From contig CBFHSX010000004.1 of the NCBI GenBank assembly GCA_965658615.1, forward strand, positions 1-64,000: a stretch of DNA of 64,000 bases, in the 5' to 3' direction. Shown in pieces: positions 27,057 to 35,394 of the stretch. The stretch comes from UBA8337 sp965658615 (lineage in GTDB: Bacteria > Pseudomonadota > Alphaproteobacteria > RS24). The notes beneath the pieces are model-generated. The model made no database searches. It saw nothing but the letters and a program-made list of their open reading frames with translations, and was not told the DNA's origin. Within the stretch, counting starts at the first letter, position 1. Each line of letters opens with the position of its first letter. The position numbers and the translations under genes are program-made.

Positions 27057-27782
27057 TTACGGCAGCAGCGGTTTGATGATTTTGTCAAATGCATCGAGCC
27101 CGCGATTGCCTTCCAGTTTTTCGCCATTAATGAAGAAAGTCGGGGTCGAGCGCACACCCAGCTCGTCGGCCGCCGCTGCCTGCATTTGGCGAATCGCGTC
27201 CAGCTTGCCCTCATCCTTCAAGCAGACCACAAAATCAGCCTCGGACAGGCCGGCCTGACGGGCAATGGCCAACAGCGCATCCATAGGCTGCTCGCTTTGA
27301 ATCCACTGCATTTGCCGCTTGAACAATATGTCCAAAAAGCCGACCTGCGCTTTTGGTGCGACGCATTGCGCCAGCATCGCCCCGGCCGTGGCGTAAGGGT
27401 CAAAGGGGAAGGGACGGAAATAAATCTTCACCAGCCCCTGATCGATATATTGCGCCTTCAGCTTGGGCAGTGTGTCGCGGTGAAAGGCGCCGCAATGCGG
27501 GCAAGTGAGCGATGAATATTCAACAATCGTCACCGGCGCATCAGCCTCGCCCAGCACAATCTCGCCCATCGGGTTAGGGGTCTCCAGCGCGCCTGCATTG
27601 CTTGGCGGTGCGGCTTGCACAGCGACCGGCGCCGTTTCAGTCTCGCCCTCCGCTACCCCGGCGGCGGGTGCTTCTACCGTTTCCAGCGAATTGTCTTGCG
27701 CCGGACGTGTGGCGATAAAGGCCCCGCCGATAATCAGCAGCGCCGCAATGACGGCAGCGATAATTTTGTTTTGTTGCGACAC
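27057..27782 (-). CDS. DsbA-family thiol:disulfide oxidoreductase
   Basis: The 241-residue protein has an N-terminal membrane anchor or signal (KIIAAVIAALLIIGGAFIA), a 50-residue Ala/Glu/Pro linker, and a thioredoxin-like fold with the active site SSLTCPHCGAFH (CPHC) and RSTPTFFINGEKLEG with the cis-Pro. It resembles the DsbA/BdbD/ScsC-like thioredoxin_4 proteins acting in the periplasm. The start is GTG with GGGAG six bases upstream. The gene sits between dciA and smc, an arrangement commonly kept in alphaproteobacteria. Confidence 0.9.
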   Translation of the reverse strand: MSQQNKIIAAVIAALLIIGGAFIATRPAQDNSLETVEAPAAGVAEGETETAPVAVQAAPPSNAGALETPNPMGEIVLGEADAPVTIVEYSSLTCPHCGAFHRDTLPKLKAQYIDQGLVKIYFRPFPFDPYATAGAMLAQCVAPKAQVGFLDILFKRQMQWIQSEQPMDALLAIARQAGLSEADFVVCLKDEGKLDAIRQMQAAAADELGVRSTPTFFINGEKLEGNRGLDAFDKIIKPLLP

Positions 27783-27880
27783 TTGGAACTCCCGAATCGA
27801 AAATCTGATCCGATTATATCCATCAGCAGTGCGATTCTGTCGCTTGAATCGGCTTGGTGGAGACGCCCCTGTGGAAAACT
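27783..27880 (-). promoter_or_regulatory. dsbA-smc promoter region with three GANTC sites and a DnaA-like box
   Basis: On the minus strand a perfect TATAAT (27818-27813) could serve as -10, with GCGACA 19 bases upstream as a weak -35. GANTC sites lie at 27794-27798, 27833-27837 and 27846-27850, flanking this promoter. A TTTTCCACA (27878-27870) fits the relaxed DnaA-box pattern TTWTNCACA. The sites are seen directly; their function is inferred. Confidence 0.5.
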
Positions 27881-28405
27881 TTAGCGCTTTTTGCGCCGTT
27901 CTACCCGTGCGCCGAGGCGGGCCAAAGCCTGTTTCAACCGCGAATTGTCAAACCCATCAAGGCTCACTTCGACGGCAGCAATCTCGTCATCACTCAAAGG
28001 CGTTTGGCGCGCCGCTTGCGCTTTCAAATAATCCAGCGGCAGCGGGCCTTGTACAATATTCAGCCGTGCAATGGCTCCGGCACCATAATGCTGATTGATG
28101 CGCTCGAGGATAAGCGGTGCCATATGCTGCACTTCCAGCGCCATCGCTCCTTCGACCTTAACAGTCAACGCCGCGCCCTCATAGCCGCTGCGCCCGCTGC
28201 GCGAAATGCGTTCGGGGCAAGACAGGGCGGCCAGCTGGTTGCCGACAATCATCGGCCAATGCGCCAGAATATCGACTTGGCGAAAGCCGCGCTTTTGCAT
28301 AACCGGCGAGGTGATGCGCCCCAGCACCGCCCCCACGGCGCGGCCCTGAAAACCCTGCGCCGGTTTGGTTGCCGGTATATCGCGTAAATAAGTCAGCGGT
28401 TTCAC
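27881..28405 (-). CDS. dciA: DciA-like (DUF721) replicative helicase loader/operator
   Basis: The 174-residue protein has the DUF721 domain: VGAVLGRITSPVMQKRGF, ILAHWPMIVGNQLAALSCPERI, and GAALTVKVEGAMALEVQHM followed by ILERINQHYGAGAIARLNIVQ. DciA is the ancestral bacterial factor that loads or operates the DnaB helicase. Part of the C-terminal half is charged and probably flexible (LARLGARVERRKKR). The start is GTG at 28405. It diverges from mutY with only 44 bases between start codons, and in alphaproteobacteria this mutY|dciA-dsbA order recurs. Confidence 0.88.
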   Translation of the reverse strand: MKPLTYLRDIPATKPAQGFQGRAVGAVLGRITSPVMQKRGFRQVDILAHWPMIVGNQLAALSCPERISRSGRSGYEGAALTVKVEGAMALEVQHMAPLILERINQHYGAGAIARLNIVQGPLPLDYLKAQAARQTPLSDDEIAAVEVSLDGFDNSRLKQALARLGARVERRKKR

Positions 28406-28414
28406 GAGCGCTTC

Positions 28415-28442
28415 TTGCCCCTCTTTCAGATTGGCTTATGCT
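28415..28442 (+). promoter_or_regulatory. putative mutY promoter
   Basis: TTGCCC (28415-28420), a 16-base spacer and TATGCT (28437-28442). The ATG at 28450 lies seven bases after the -10 box, so the message may be leaderless. Confidence 0.4.
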
Positions 28443-28449
28443 AGCACAT

Positions 28450-29502
28450 ATGTTGGCTGCCACCCACCCCGCAGAGCTGTTGCTTAACTGGTATGACGCG
28501 CATGCGCGGCGTCTGCCATGGCGCGCCCTGCCGCATCAGACGCCCGACCCGTATCATGTCTGGCTGTCGGAGATTATGCTGCAACAAACCACCGTCACGA
28601 CGGTGAAGCCGTATTTTGAAAAATTCCTGACGCTGTTTCCGCGGATCACCGATTTGGCCGCCGCCGAAGACGAGGCCGTGATGGCGGCGTGGGCCGGGCT
28701 TGGCTATTACAGCCGCGCCCGCAATTTATTGAAATGCGCCCGCACCATCGTCGCCGAGCATGGCGGCGCCTTTCCCGATACCGAAGCGGCGCTTTTAACC
28801 CTACCCGGCATCGGCCCCTATACGGCGGCGGCGATTGCCGCCATCGCCTTTAACCGCCCCGCCGCGCCGGTGGATGGCAATATTGAGCGCGTGCTGGCGC
28901 GGCTGTTTGATATGCACACGCCGCTGCCGGCGCTGAAAGTCGAGGTCAAAGAAAAAAATGCCGGGCTGGTGCCGCAAGACCGGCCGGGCGATTTCGCGCA
29001 AGCCATGATGGATCTGGGCGCAACCCTGTGCACGCCGAAACGCCCCGATTGTCTTTTATGCCCATGGCGCGAGATTTGCGCCGGTCGCGCCAAAGGCACG
29101 GCCGAGGTTTTGCCGAAGCGCGCGGCGAAAAAACCCAAGCCGGAGCGCAGCGGCACGGTGTTTTGGTTAGAAAACGCCAAGGGCGAAGTGCTGATGGCCC
29201 GCCGCGCCGATAAGGGTCTGCTGGGCGGCATGCGCGTCTTCCCCTCAACCGGTTGGGACACGCCGAATAATTCGCGCCTGCCCGAGATTTTGCCGCCCGC
29301 CATGCAAAACGGCTGGACGCGCCTCGACGCCGAGATTATCCACGTCTTCACCCATTTCCGCCTCACCCTAAAAGTCGACGCGCAAACCGCCCCGAAAGGC
29401 TGGCGCAAACCACGAGGCTTTGACTGGGTGCATCCAAAAGATTTCGACACCAACGCCCTGCCCAGCGTGATGATGAAAGTGGCGAAAGCGGTTTTGTTCT
29501 AA
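28450..29502 (+). CDS. mutY: A/G-specific adenine glycosylase
   Basis: MutY removes adenine mispaired with 8-oxoguanine. The 350-residue enzyme has VWLSEIMLQQTTV (catalytic Glu), the helix-hairpin-helix LPGIGPYTAAAIAAIAF, VDGNIERVLARLF with the catalytic Asp, and CTPKRPDCLLCPWREIC with the four cysteines of the [4Fe-4S] cluster (C-x6-C-x2-C-x5-C). The C-terminal Nudix-like domain (about 235-345) reads the 8-oxoG strand. ATG 28450 is chosen for fit to the family and because it follows a promoter-like element by seven bases; ATG 28438 is possible. It shares its last bases with the convergent crotonase gene. Confidence 0.94.
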   Translation: MLAATHPAELLLNWYDAHARRLPWRALPHQTPDPYHVWLSEIMLQQTTVTTVKPYFEKFLTLFPRITDLAAAEDEAVMAAWAGLGYYSRARNLLKCARTIVAEHGGAFPDTEAALLTLPGIGPYTAAAIAAIAFNRPAAPVDGNIERVLARLFDMHTPLPALKVEVKEKNAGLVPQDRPGDFAQAMMDLGATLCTPKRPDCLLCPWREICAGRAKGTAEVLPKRAAKKPKPERSGTVFWLENAKGEVLMARRADKGLLGGMRVFPSTGWDTPNNSRLPEILPPAMQNGWTRLDAEIIHVFTHFRLTLKVDAQTAPKGWRKPRGFDWVHPKDFDTNALPSVMMKVAKAVLF

Positions 29503-30263
29503 ATATCCCCGAAATCGCCGCTGCGGCCTTTGCCGCCGGCAAAGCGGGCGGCGCCGTCGGAGGCGCCGGCGCGCAGGGAAGCGGCACCGATGTCGGCTTC
29601 ATATTTTAACGCGTCGGCCATTGGCAGACCCCATTGCGCCAACACGCTTTGGCGGTCATTGCGCATGCAGGCTTGCGGGAATTGCGCCAATTGCGCGGCA
29701 ATCTCCAACGCTGCATCCAGCGCCGTGCCGTCATCAACCACGCGATTGGCGAGACCGAAAGACAGTGCCTCTTCGGCCCCGACCGGGCGACCGGTGAGGA
29801 TCATATCCATGGCGCGCGATTGGCCGATAAGGCGCGGCAAGCGCACTGTGCCGCCATCAATGAGCGGCACGCCCCACCGGCGGCAATAAACGCCGAACAC
29901 GGCCGAGCGACCGGCGATACGCATATCGCACATGACCGACAGCTCCAATCCACCGGCCACGGCATGGCCTTCGACTGCCGCGATAGACGGCTTGGTCAAT
30001 TCCAGCCAGCTTGGCCCCATGGGGGCGGTGGCGTCAAAACCTTGTTTATCGGCGACGGCTTTCAAATCCGCACCGGCGCAAAAATGCCCGTCCGTGCCGG
30101 TCAGAATATGCACGGCGACCGTGTCGTCAGCCTCGGCTTCCAAAAAAGCGGCTTGCAGCGCGGCGGCGGTTTCCGGATCGACGGCATTGCGCGCGGCGGC
30201 GCGGTTGATGGTGATGATATTGCTCGCGCCCGCGCGGCGCGTCGTGACTTTTGGCTGGCTCAT
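29499..30263 (-). CDS. enoyl-CoA hydratase/isomerase family protein
   Basis: The 254-residue crotonase-fold protein has the oxyanion-hole segments FCAGADLKAVAD and AAVEGHAVAGGLELSVMCDMR, and LPRLIGQSRAMDMILTGRPV. In classic enoyl-CoA hydratase two Glu residues act; here GGLELSVMCD and RWGVPLIDGGTVRLPRL do not show both clearly, so hydratase activity is uncertain. Its C-terminal GASDGAARFAGGKGRSGDF is a common ending of this subgroup. No linked beta-oxidation genes are present, but ETF-QO at 16333 serves the same metabolism. It overlaps the mutY end by four bases. Confidence 0.85.
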   Translation of the reverse strand: MSQPKVTTRRAGASNIITINRAAARNAVDPETAAALQAAFLEAEADDTVAVHILTGTDGHFCAGADLKAVADKQGFDATAPMGPSWLELTKPSIAAVEGHAVAGGLELSVMCDMRIAGRSAVFGVYCRRWGVPLIDGGTVRLPRLIGQSRAMDMILTGRPVGAEEALSFGLANRVVDDGTALDAALEIAAQLAQFPQACMRNDRQSVLAQWGLPMADALKYEADIGAASLRAGASDGAARFAGGKGRSGDFGDI

Positions 30264-30296
30264 ATCGGCTCTCCCTCTTGCGAGAAGCCTAACATA

Positions 30297-31406
30297 CTAG
30301 CCCTCGTCGCGCACCTTTTGGCGTAGATTATCGATCGGCACCAGGCGGTCGCCATCCTTATAGTGCCAATAGGTCCAACCATTGCAGCTTGGCGCGTTTT
30401 GCGCGGCGGCCCCCATTTTATGAATCGAGCCTGAGGGCGCGTTTTTCTCGGCCCCCAGTTTCACCGAACCATCAGCCCGCACTTTGGCGCGCACTTTGCG
30501 GGCCGGACCGAAAAGCTGCGTGCCGGGCTTTACCAGACCGCGCTCAACCAGCGTGCCAAAGGCCACGCGCGGCTGCGCTTTCGGACTTTCGGTCAGTTGC
30601 AAATCGGCCTCGTTGAGCTTTTCGATACGACCAATGCGCTGCATAGCGGCTTCGGCATAATCGGCCTCGGCTTCAATGCCGATAAAATGACGGCCCAGCT
30701 TTTTGGCCACTGCGCCGGTTGTGCCGGTGCCGAAAAACGGGTCGAGCACGACATCGCCGATCTGGCTGCTGGCCAACAGCACGCGGTGCAGCAGCGCTTC
30801 GGGTTTTTGCGTCGGGTGCAGCTTGCCGCCCTCTTCGCCTTTCAAACGCTCGCCGCCATTGCAAATCGGCAGGCTCCAATCGGAGCGCATTTGCACATCA
30901 TCATTCAGCGTCTTCATGGCCTGATAGTTAAATGTATAGCCGGTGGCGTTTTCATCCGGCGCGGCCCAAATCAGGGTTTCATGCGCATTGGTAAAACGCG
31001 TGCCGCGAAAATTCGGCATCGGATTGGTTTTGCGCCAAATAATATCATTGAGGATCCAATAGCCGAGATCCTGCAAGGCCGTGCCGACGCGGAAAATATT
31101 GTGATAGCTGCCAATCACCCATAGCGTGCCGCTCGGTTTCAACACACGTTGCGCCTCGGCCAGCCAGCGCCGGGTGAAAGCGTCATAGGCAGCAAAACTG
31201 TCAAATTTATCCCAATCATCGGTCACCGCATCGACTTTGCTTTGGTCGGGCCGGTGTAACTCGTTTTTCAATTGCAGATTATAGGGCGGATCGGCAAACA
31301 CCAGATCGACGCAATTATCGGGCAATTCCGCCAAACGCGCGAGGCAATCGCCCTGCAGGATTTGATCGAGCGGCAAATTGGCGGGGGTTTTTTGTTTTTT
31401 CGACAT
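30297..31406 (-). CDS. ccrM: CcrM-type cell-cycle DNA adenine methyltransferase (GANTC)
   Basis: The 369-residue beta-class N6-adenine methyltransferase has motif IV DLVFADPPYNLQL near the N-terminus and SAM motif I DVVLDPFFGTGTTGAVAKKLGR. The C-terminal domain (about 280-369), with GSIHKMGAAAQNAPSCNGWTYWH, is specific to CcrM proteins, which methylate GANTC at the end of each replication round. ATG 31406 is chosen; ATG 31424 is an in-frame alternative and neither has a strong ribosome binding site. The upstream region carries GANTC sites and DnaA boxes. rnhB lies upstream on the same strand, 98 bases away. Confidence 0.95.
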   Translation of the reverse strand: MSKKQKTPANLPLDQILQGDCLARLAELPDNCVDLVFADPPYNLQLKNELHRPDQSKVDAVTDDWDKFDSFAAYDAFTRRWLAEAQRVLKPSGTLWVIGSYHNIFRVGTALQDLGYWILNDIIWRKTNPMPNFRGTRFTNAHETLIWAAPDENATGYTFNYQAMKTLNDDVQMRSDWSLPICNGGERLKGEEGGKLHPTQKPEALLHRVLLASSQIGDVVLDPFFGTGTTGAVAKKLGRHFIGIEAEADYAEAAMQRIGRIEKLNEADLQLTESPKAQPRVAFGTLVERGLVKPGTQLFGPARKVRAKVRADGSVKLGAEKNAPSGSIHKMGAAAQNAPSCNGWTYWHYKDGDRLVPIDNLRQKVRDEG

Positions 31407-31503
31407 GAGGGAACCATGAGTCATCGCGAGTCCGGCGTCAATCCCTCAAGGATTCCAATGGCTTATTTAATTTTAGAGTTATCCACAGGCCTATCCACAG
31501 GGG
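31407..31503 (-). promoter_or_regulatory. ccrM upstream region: tandem DnaA boxes and three GANTC sites
   Basis: On the plus strand a perfect DnaA box TTATCCACA (31479-31487) and a one-mismatch copy CTATCCACA (31491-31499) are 12 bases apart. GANTC sites lie at 31418-31422, 31428-31432 and 31451-31455, between the boxes and the start of ccrM. On the minus strand TAAAAT (31475-31470) is a candidate -10, with the DnaA boxes over the spacer and -35 region. A TTAA (31467-31470) resembles one half of a CtrA site, but the second half is poor. Confidence 0.6.
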
Positions 31504-32148
31504 CTATATGTGGGAGGACATGTCGGTTTCGCCCCTCAATATATCGCTTTCGAGGATTTTTTTTATCGGCGCATAAGACCGCCGATGATGCGGGGTCACG
31601 CCAAGCCGTGCCAGCCCCTCTTGATGCGCCTTCGCGCCATAGCCCTTATTCGACGCCCAGCCATAGCCCGGAAAATCTGCATCCAGTCTTGCCATTTGCC
31701 GGTCGCGCGTCACCTTGGCCAAAATCGATGCCGCTGCAATGGACGGTGACAGCCCGTCACCGCCGATCAGCGCGCTGGAGGGATACCGCCATGTCGGCAG
31801 GCGATTGCCATCAACCAGCACATGATGCGGCGTGCCGATTGCGGCCGCCAGCGCATCAACGGCGCGTGCCATGGCCAAATGAGTCGCTTGAAGAATATTC
31901 AAGGCATCAATTTCCGCCACGCTGGCCTCGCCGACGCCATGCGGCAGCGCCAACAGCGCCTCAAACAGCGTGTCGCGCTTTTTTGCCGTCAGTTTTTTGC
32001 TGTCATTAACCGGCAAATCAAAAGCGGCCGGCAGGCAGATAGCGGCGGCGACCACCGGCCCGGCCCACGGGCCTCGGCCGGCCTCATCGACGCCGAAAAC
32101 GGGTTTTTCGGGCCAGCCCTGTTTCTGTTCCGGCCCGAAATCCATCAT
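31504..32148 (-). CDS. rnhB: ribonuclease HII
   Basis: RNase HII cuts RNA in RNA-DNA hybrids, including single misincorporated ribonucleotides. The 214-residue protein has GVDEAGRGPWAGPVVAAA with the D-E-G motif, NDSKKLTAKKR, LVDGNRLP, SIAAASILAKVTRDR and the metal-binding Asp in LDADFPGYGWASNKGYG. It overlaps the end of gcvPB by four bases. The DnaA boxes begin five bases after its stop. RNase HI (rnhA) is also in this window at 39335. Confidence 0.95.
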   Translation of the reverse strand: MMDFGPEQKQGWPEKPVFGVDEAGRGPWAGPVVAAAICLPAAFDLPVNDSKKLTAKKRDTLFEALLALPHGVGEASVAEIDALNILQATHLAMARAVDALAAAIGTPHHVLVDGNRLPTWRYPSSALIGGDGLSPSIAAASILAKVTRDRQMARLDADFPGYGWASNKGYGAKAHQEGLARLGVTPHHRRSYAPIKKILESDILRGETDMSSHI

Positions 32149-33677
32149 TCGGCAGCTTGCGCCGTTTCAGCATCGCCCTGCCAGCGCAGCACCGGACTGC
32201 GCGCGGCCAGCGTCTCATCAAGGCGACGCCGCGGCGCCAATTCGGGCGCGTTTTTAAAGCGCGCCGTATCCCCGGCTTTGGCGCCGGCCACCAAATCGCG
32301 CATGGTCGCGATGAACAAATCGAGCGAGGCTTTGCTCTCGGTCTCGGTCGGCTCGACCAGCATGGCACCATGCACCACAAGCGGGAAATACATGGTCATC
32401 GGGTGATAGCCTTCATCGATCATGGCCTTGGCGAAATCCAGCGTATCAATGCCGGTATCCTTCAAGAAGCTGTCATCAAACAGTGCCTCATGCATGCACG
32501 GGCTTTGCGCACCTTTATCAAACGGCGCGCTCATCACATCGCGCAAGGAGGCGAGGATGTAATTGGCGTTCAGCACGGCGTCCTCGGCGACTTGCCGCAG
32601 ACCATCGGCACCATGGCTCATTATATAAGACAGGGCGCGGACATACATGCCCATTTGGCCGTGAAACGCCACCATGCGCCCGAAGGGCTGCTCGTGCGCA
32701 TCGCCCGGGTTTTCGATAAGCTGCAGGCCCGCATCGCCGGACACCACATAGGGCAGCGGCGCGAAATCGGCCAGACGTTCCGACAAAACGGTCGGGCCGG
32801 AGCCGGGACCACCGCCACCATGCGGGGTGGAGAAGGTTTTGTGCAGATTGATATGCATGGCATCAACGCCGAGATCGCCAGGGCGCACGCGGCCCACAAT
32901 GGCGTTAAAATTGGCGCCATCGCAATAAAAATAACCGCCAACCGCATGCAGCGCATCGGCAATTTCGATAATATCGCGCTCAAACAGACCGCATGTGTTC
33001 GGATTGGTCAGCATAATCGCCGCGACATCCGTGTCGAGCTTGGCCTTAAAGGCTTCCAGATCGACACGACCGTCCTCATTGGCCGGAATGCCGTCGACTT
33101 TAAAGCCCAGCAAAGCGGCGGTGGCGGGGTTTGTGCCATGCGCCGATTCCGGCACCAGCACGCGTGTGCGCGTCGCCAATTCGCCCTTCGCTTCAATGGC
33201 AGCGCGAATGGCCATCATGCCGCACAGCTCGCCATGCGCGCCGGCTTTCGGCGACAGCGCAACCGCCGGCATGCCGGTCAATGTCTTCAACCAATGCGCC
33301 AGCGTGTCCATCAACTCAAGCGCGCCCTGCACGCTCGATTGCGGTTGCAGCGGGTGAATATCGCTAAAGCCGGGCAGGCGCGCCATTTTTTCATTAAGGC
33401 GCGGATTATGCTTCATCGTGCACGAACCGAGCGGGTAAAGACCCGCATCAATGGCGTGGTTTTTCTGGCTCAGGCGCACGAAATGGCGCATGGCTTCCGG
33501 CTCACTCAGTCCGGGCAGGTCAACATTATGCTGCGCGGCGCAATCACCAAGGCGGCTTTCCACCGCCGGCACAGCCTCCAAATCGACCCCGCAATTATCA
33601 TAAGTGCCGATTTCAAAAATCAGCTTTTCTTCCAATTGCAGACCGCGATTTCCGCTAAAGGTTTGTTTCTCACTCAT
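32145..33677 (-). CDS. gcvPB: glycine decarboxylase (P-protein) subunit 2
   Basis: This is the C-terminal half-type subunit of the split P-protein. The 510-residue PLP enzyme has INLHKTFSTPHGGGGPGSGP with the Schiff-base Lys, and YPLGSCTMKHNPRLNEKMA near residue 95. With GcvPA it decarboxylates glycine and passes the aminomethyl group to the lipoyl arm of GcvH. Its start overlaps the gcvPA stop, and its stop overlaps rnhB, so translation is probably coupled along the operon. Split P-proteins occur in several bacterial groups; many other bacteria have a single fused chain. Confidence 0.95.
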   Translation of the reverse strand: MSEKQTFSGNRGLQLEEKLIFEIGTYDNCGVDLEAVPAVESRLGDCAAQHNVDLPGLSEPEAMRHFVRLSQKNHAIDAGLYPLGSCTMKHNPRLNEKMARLPGFSDIHPLQPQSSVQGALELMDTLAHWLKTLTGMPAVALSPKAGAHGELCGMMAIRAAIEAKGELATRTRVLVPESAHGTNPATAALLGFKVDGIPANEDGRVDLEAFKAKLDTDVAAIMLTNPNTCGLFERDIIEIADALHAVGGYFYCDGANFNAIVGRVRPGDLGVDAMHINLHKTFSTPHGGGGPGSGPTVLSERLADFAPLPYVVSGDAGLQLIENPGDAHEQPFGRMVAFHGQMGMYVRALSYIMSHGADGLRQVAEDAVLNANYILASLRDVMSAPFDKGAQSPCMHEALFDDSFLKDTGIDTLDFAKAMIDEGYHPMTMYFPLVVHGAMLVEPTETESKASLDLFIATMRDLVAGAKAGDTARFKNAPELAPRRRLDETLAARSPVLRWQGDAETAQAAE

Positions 33678-35017
33678 GCGAGCACCTCTTTCATGGCCGC
33701 GGCTAAAGCGGCGATATCATCTTCAGTATTGGCTTCCGTGGCCGCCACCACCAGCACATCGTCAAGACCTGCATCCGGCGCGAGACGCGAGACCGGTACA
33801 CCGCCGAGCACATCCTTGGCGGCCAGAGCTTCCGCGACATCACGCGCTTGGCCCGGCACACGAATTGAGAACTCGTTAAAGAAAGCCTCAGTCAAAACCT
33901 CGACGCCACTGACAGCAGCCAGCGCGTCGGCGGTTTGCACGGCGCGGGCATGGTTGAGCTGCGCCAATTGCTGAAAGCCCTTACCGCCCAAAAGCGTCAT
34001 ATGGGCAGTGAAAGCCAGCGAGCACAGGCCCGAATTGGTGCAAATATTCGAGGTCGCCTTATCGCGGCGAATATGCTGCTCGCGGGTCGACAGGGTCAAC
34101 ACAAAACCGCGCTGGCCGTCAGCATCCACCGTCTCGCCACACAGCCGCCCGGGCATTTGACGAATATGCTTATCGCGCGCAGCGAACAGGCCGACATAAG
34201 GCCCGCCAAAATTTAGCCCATTGCCGATCGATTGGCCTTCGCCGGTCACAATATCGGCGCCCATATCGCCCGGACGTTTTAAAAGGCCCAGCGAGACGAT
34301 TTCCGGGACGACGGCGATCAGCATGCAGCCCTTATCCTGCAACGCTTTGGCCAGCGTTGAGAAATCGGCGACATTGCCGAAAAAGTCCGGGTTCTGCACG
34401 ACGACACAACTCGTATCATCATCGATGAGCGCCAGCAGATCTTCTGCGCCGGTCGGGCTCATATCGGCTTGCGCCACGGCAAAGCCGCCCATATCGGAAA
34501 TATTTTCGACCACTGCCGTGTAATGCGGGTGCAGACGCCCCGACAGCACGGCACGGCTTTTTCGCGTCACGCGATGGGCCATCAGCACGGCTTCAGCCGT
34601 CGCCGTTGAACCATCATACATGGAAGCATTGGCCACCGGCATGCCGGTCAATTGGCTGACTTGGGTTTGGAACTCAAACAAATATTGCAGCGTGCCTTGC
34701 GTGATCTCCGGCTGATACGGCGTATAGCTGGTCAAAAATTCGGAACGCTGGATAATATGATCAACCGTCGCCGGCACATGGTGCTTATAGGCGCCCGCGC
34801 CGCAGAAAAACGGCACGGTTCCGGCCGTCGTGTTTTTCGCCGCCATGGCAGAAAGCCGGCGCTCGACCTGCATCTCGCCTTGATGGCGCGGCAGATCAAC
34901 CAGCCCGTCGCGACGCGCCGCTTCCGGCACATCGACGAAAAGATCGTCTATCGAGGCGACGCCAATGCGGCCCAGCATGGCCTGACGGTCGCTATCGGTA
35001 AGCGGTAAATAGCGCAT
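33674..35017 (-). CDS. gcvPA: glycine decarboxylase (P-protein) subunit 1
   Basis: The 447-residue N-terminal half-type P-protein subunit starts MRYLPLTDSDRQAMLGRIG and contains FCGAGAYKHHVPATVDHII, SFLTSYTPYQPEITQGTLQ-type wording (S-x-x-F-L-T-S-Y-T-P-Y-Q-P-E-I), QTQVSQLTGMPVANASMYDG and ALSTREQHIRRDKATSNIC. It forms the alpha2-beta2 P-protein with GcvPB. It overlaps gcvH by one to three bases at the 5' end (TAATG) and gcvPB at the 3' end (ATGA). Confidence 0.95.
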   Translation of the reverse strand: MRYLPLTDSDRQAMLGRIGVASIDDLFVDVPEAARRDGLVDLPRHQGEMQVERRLSAMAAKNTTAGTVPFFCGAGAYKHHVPATVDHIIQRSEFLTSYTPYQPEITQGTLQYLFEFQTQVSQLTGMPVANASMYDGSTATAEAVLMAHRVTRKSRAVLSGRLHPHYTAVVENISDMGGFAVAQADMSPTGAEDLLALIDDDTSCVVVQNPDFFGNVADFSTLAKALQDKGCMLIAVVPEIVSLGLLKRPGDMGADIVTGEGQSIGNGLNFGGPYVGLFAARDKHIRQMPGRLCGETVDADGQRGFVLTLSTREQHIRRDKATSNICTNSGLCSLAFTAHMTLLGGKGFQQLAQLNHARAVQTADALAAVSGVEVLTEAFFNEFSIRVPGQARDVAEALAAKDVLGGVPVSRLAPDAGLDDVLVVAATEANTEDDIAALAAAMKEVLA

Positions 35018-35391
35018 TATCCAAGCTCCTTCACATAGGCAGCATAAGCGGCCTCATCCATGAGATCGTCCAACTCGCCGGCGTCGGCCAGCGTCATTTT
35101 GAAAAACCAGCCGGCATTATCGGCGTCTTCATTGACCAATGCCGGATTGGCATCCAGCGCGCCATTGCCTTCGACCACTTCGCCGGAGACCGGCGCGTAA
35201 ACCTCGGAAGCCGCTTTCACGCTTTCGACCACGGCTGCGTCATCGCCTTTTGACACGGCGCGGCCGGCCTCGGGCGTTTCGACAAACACCACATCGCCCA
35301 ATTGCGCCTGCGCGTAATCGGTAATGCCGATCGTCGCCACTTCGCCCTCGACGGAGATCCATTCATGGTCCTTGGTAAACTTCTTACTCAT
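35017..35391 (-). CDS. gcvH: glycine cleavage system H protein
   Basis: The 124-residue lipoyl carrier shuttles the aminomethyl group between P- and T-proteins. The lipoylated Lys lies in VVESVKAASEVYAPVSGEV; the flanking DYAQAQLGDVVFVETPEAG and NEDADNAGWFFKMTLAD are standard. The length is usual. No lipoyl synthase or ligase is encoded in the window. Confidence 0.97.
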   Translation of the reverse strand: MSKKFTKDHEWISVEGEVATIGITDYAQAQLGDVVFVETPEAGRAVSKGDDAAVVESVKAASEVYAPVSGEVVEGNGALDANPALVNEDADNAGWFFKMTLADAGELDDLMDEAAYAAYVKELG

Positions 35392-35394
35392 GTC

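Noticed and set aside
31467..31484. Possible CtrA site (TTAA-N7-TTAA type) before ccrM
   Set aside because: Only one TTAA half is present; at the right spacing the second half reads GTTA, two mismatches.
31479..31499. DnaA boxes as a sign of a chromosomal or plasmid replication origin
   Set aside because: Only two boxes, no AT-rich unwinding region or further boxes nearby, and no replication initiator genes in the window. A regulatory role fits better.
32157..33974. 605-codon open frame on the plus strand opposite gcvPB
   Set aside because: The opposite strand encodes an unmistakable glycine decarboxylase subunit. The frame is His/Arg/Gln-rich and has no domain, so it is a shadow.
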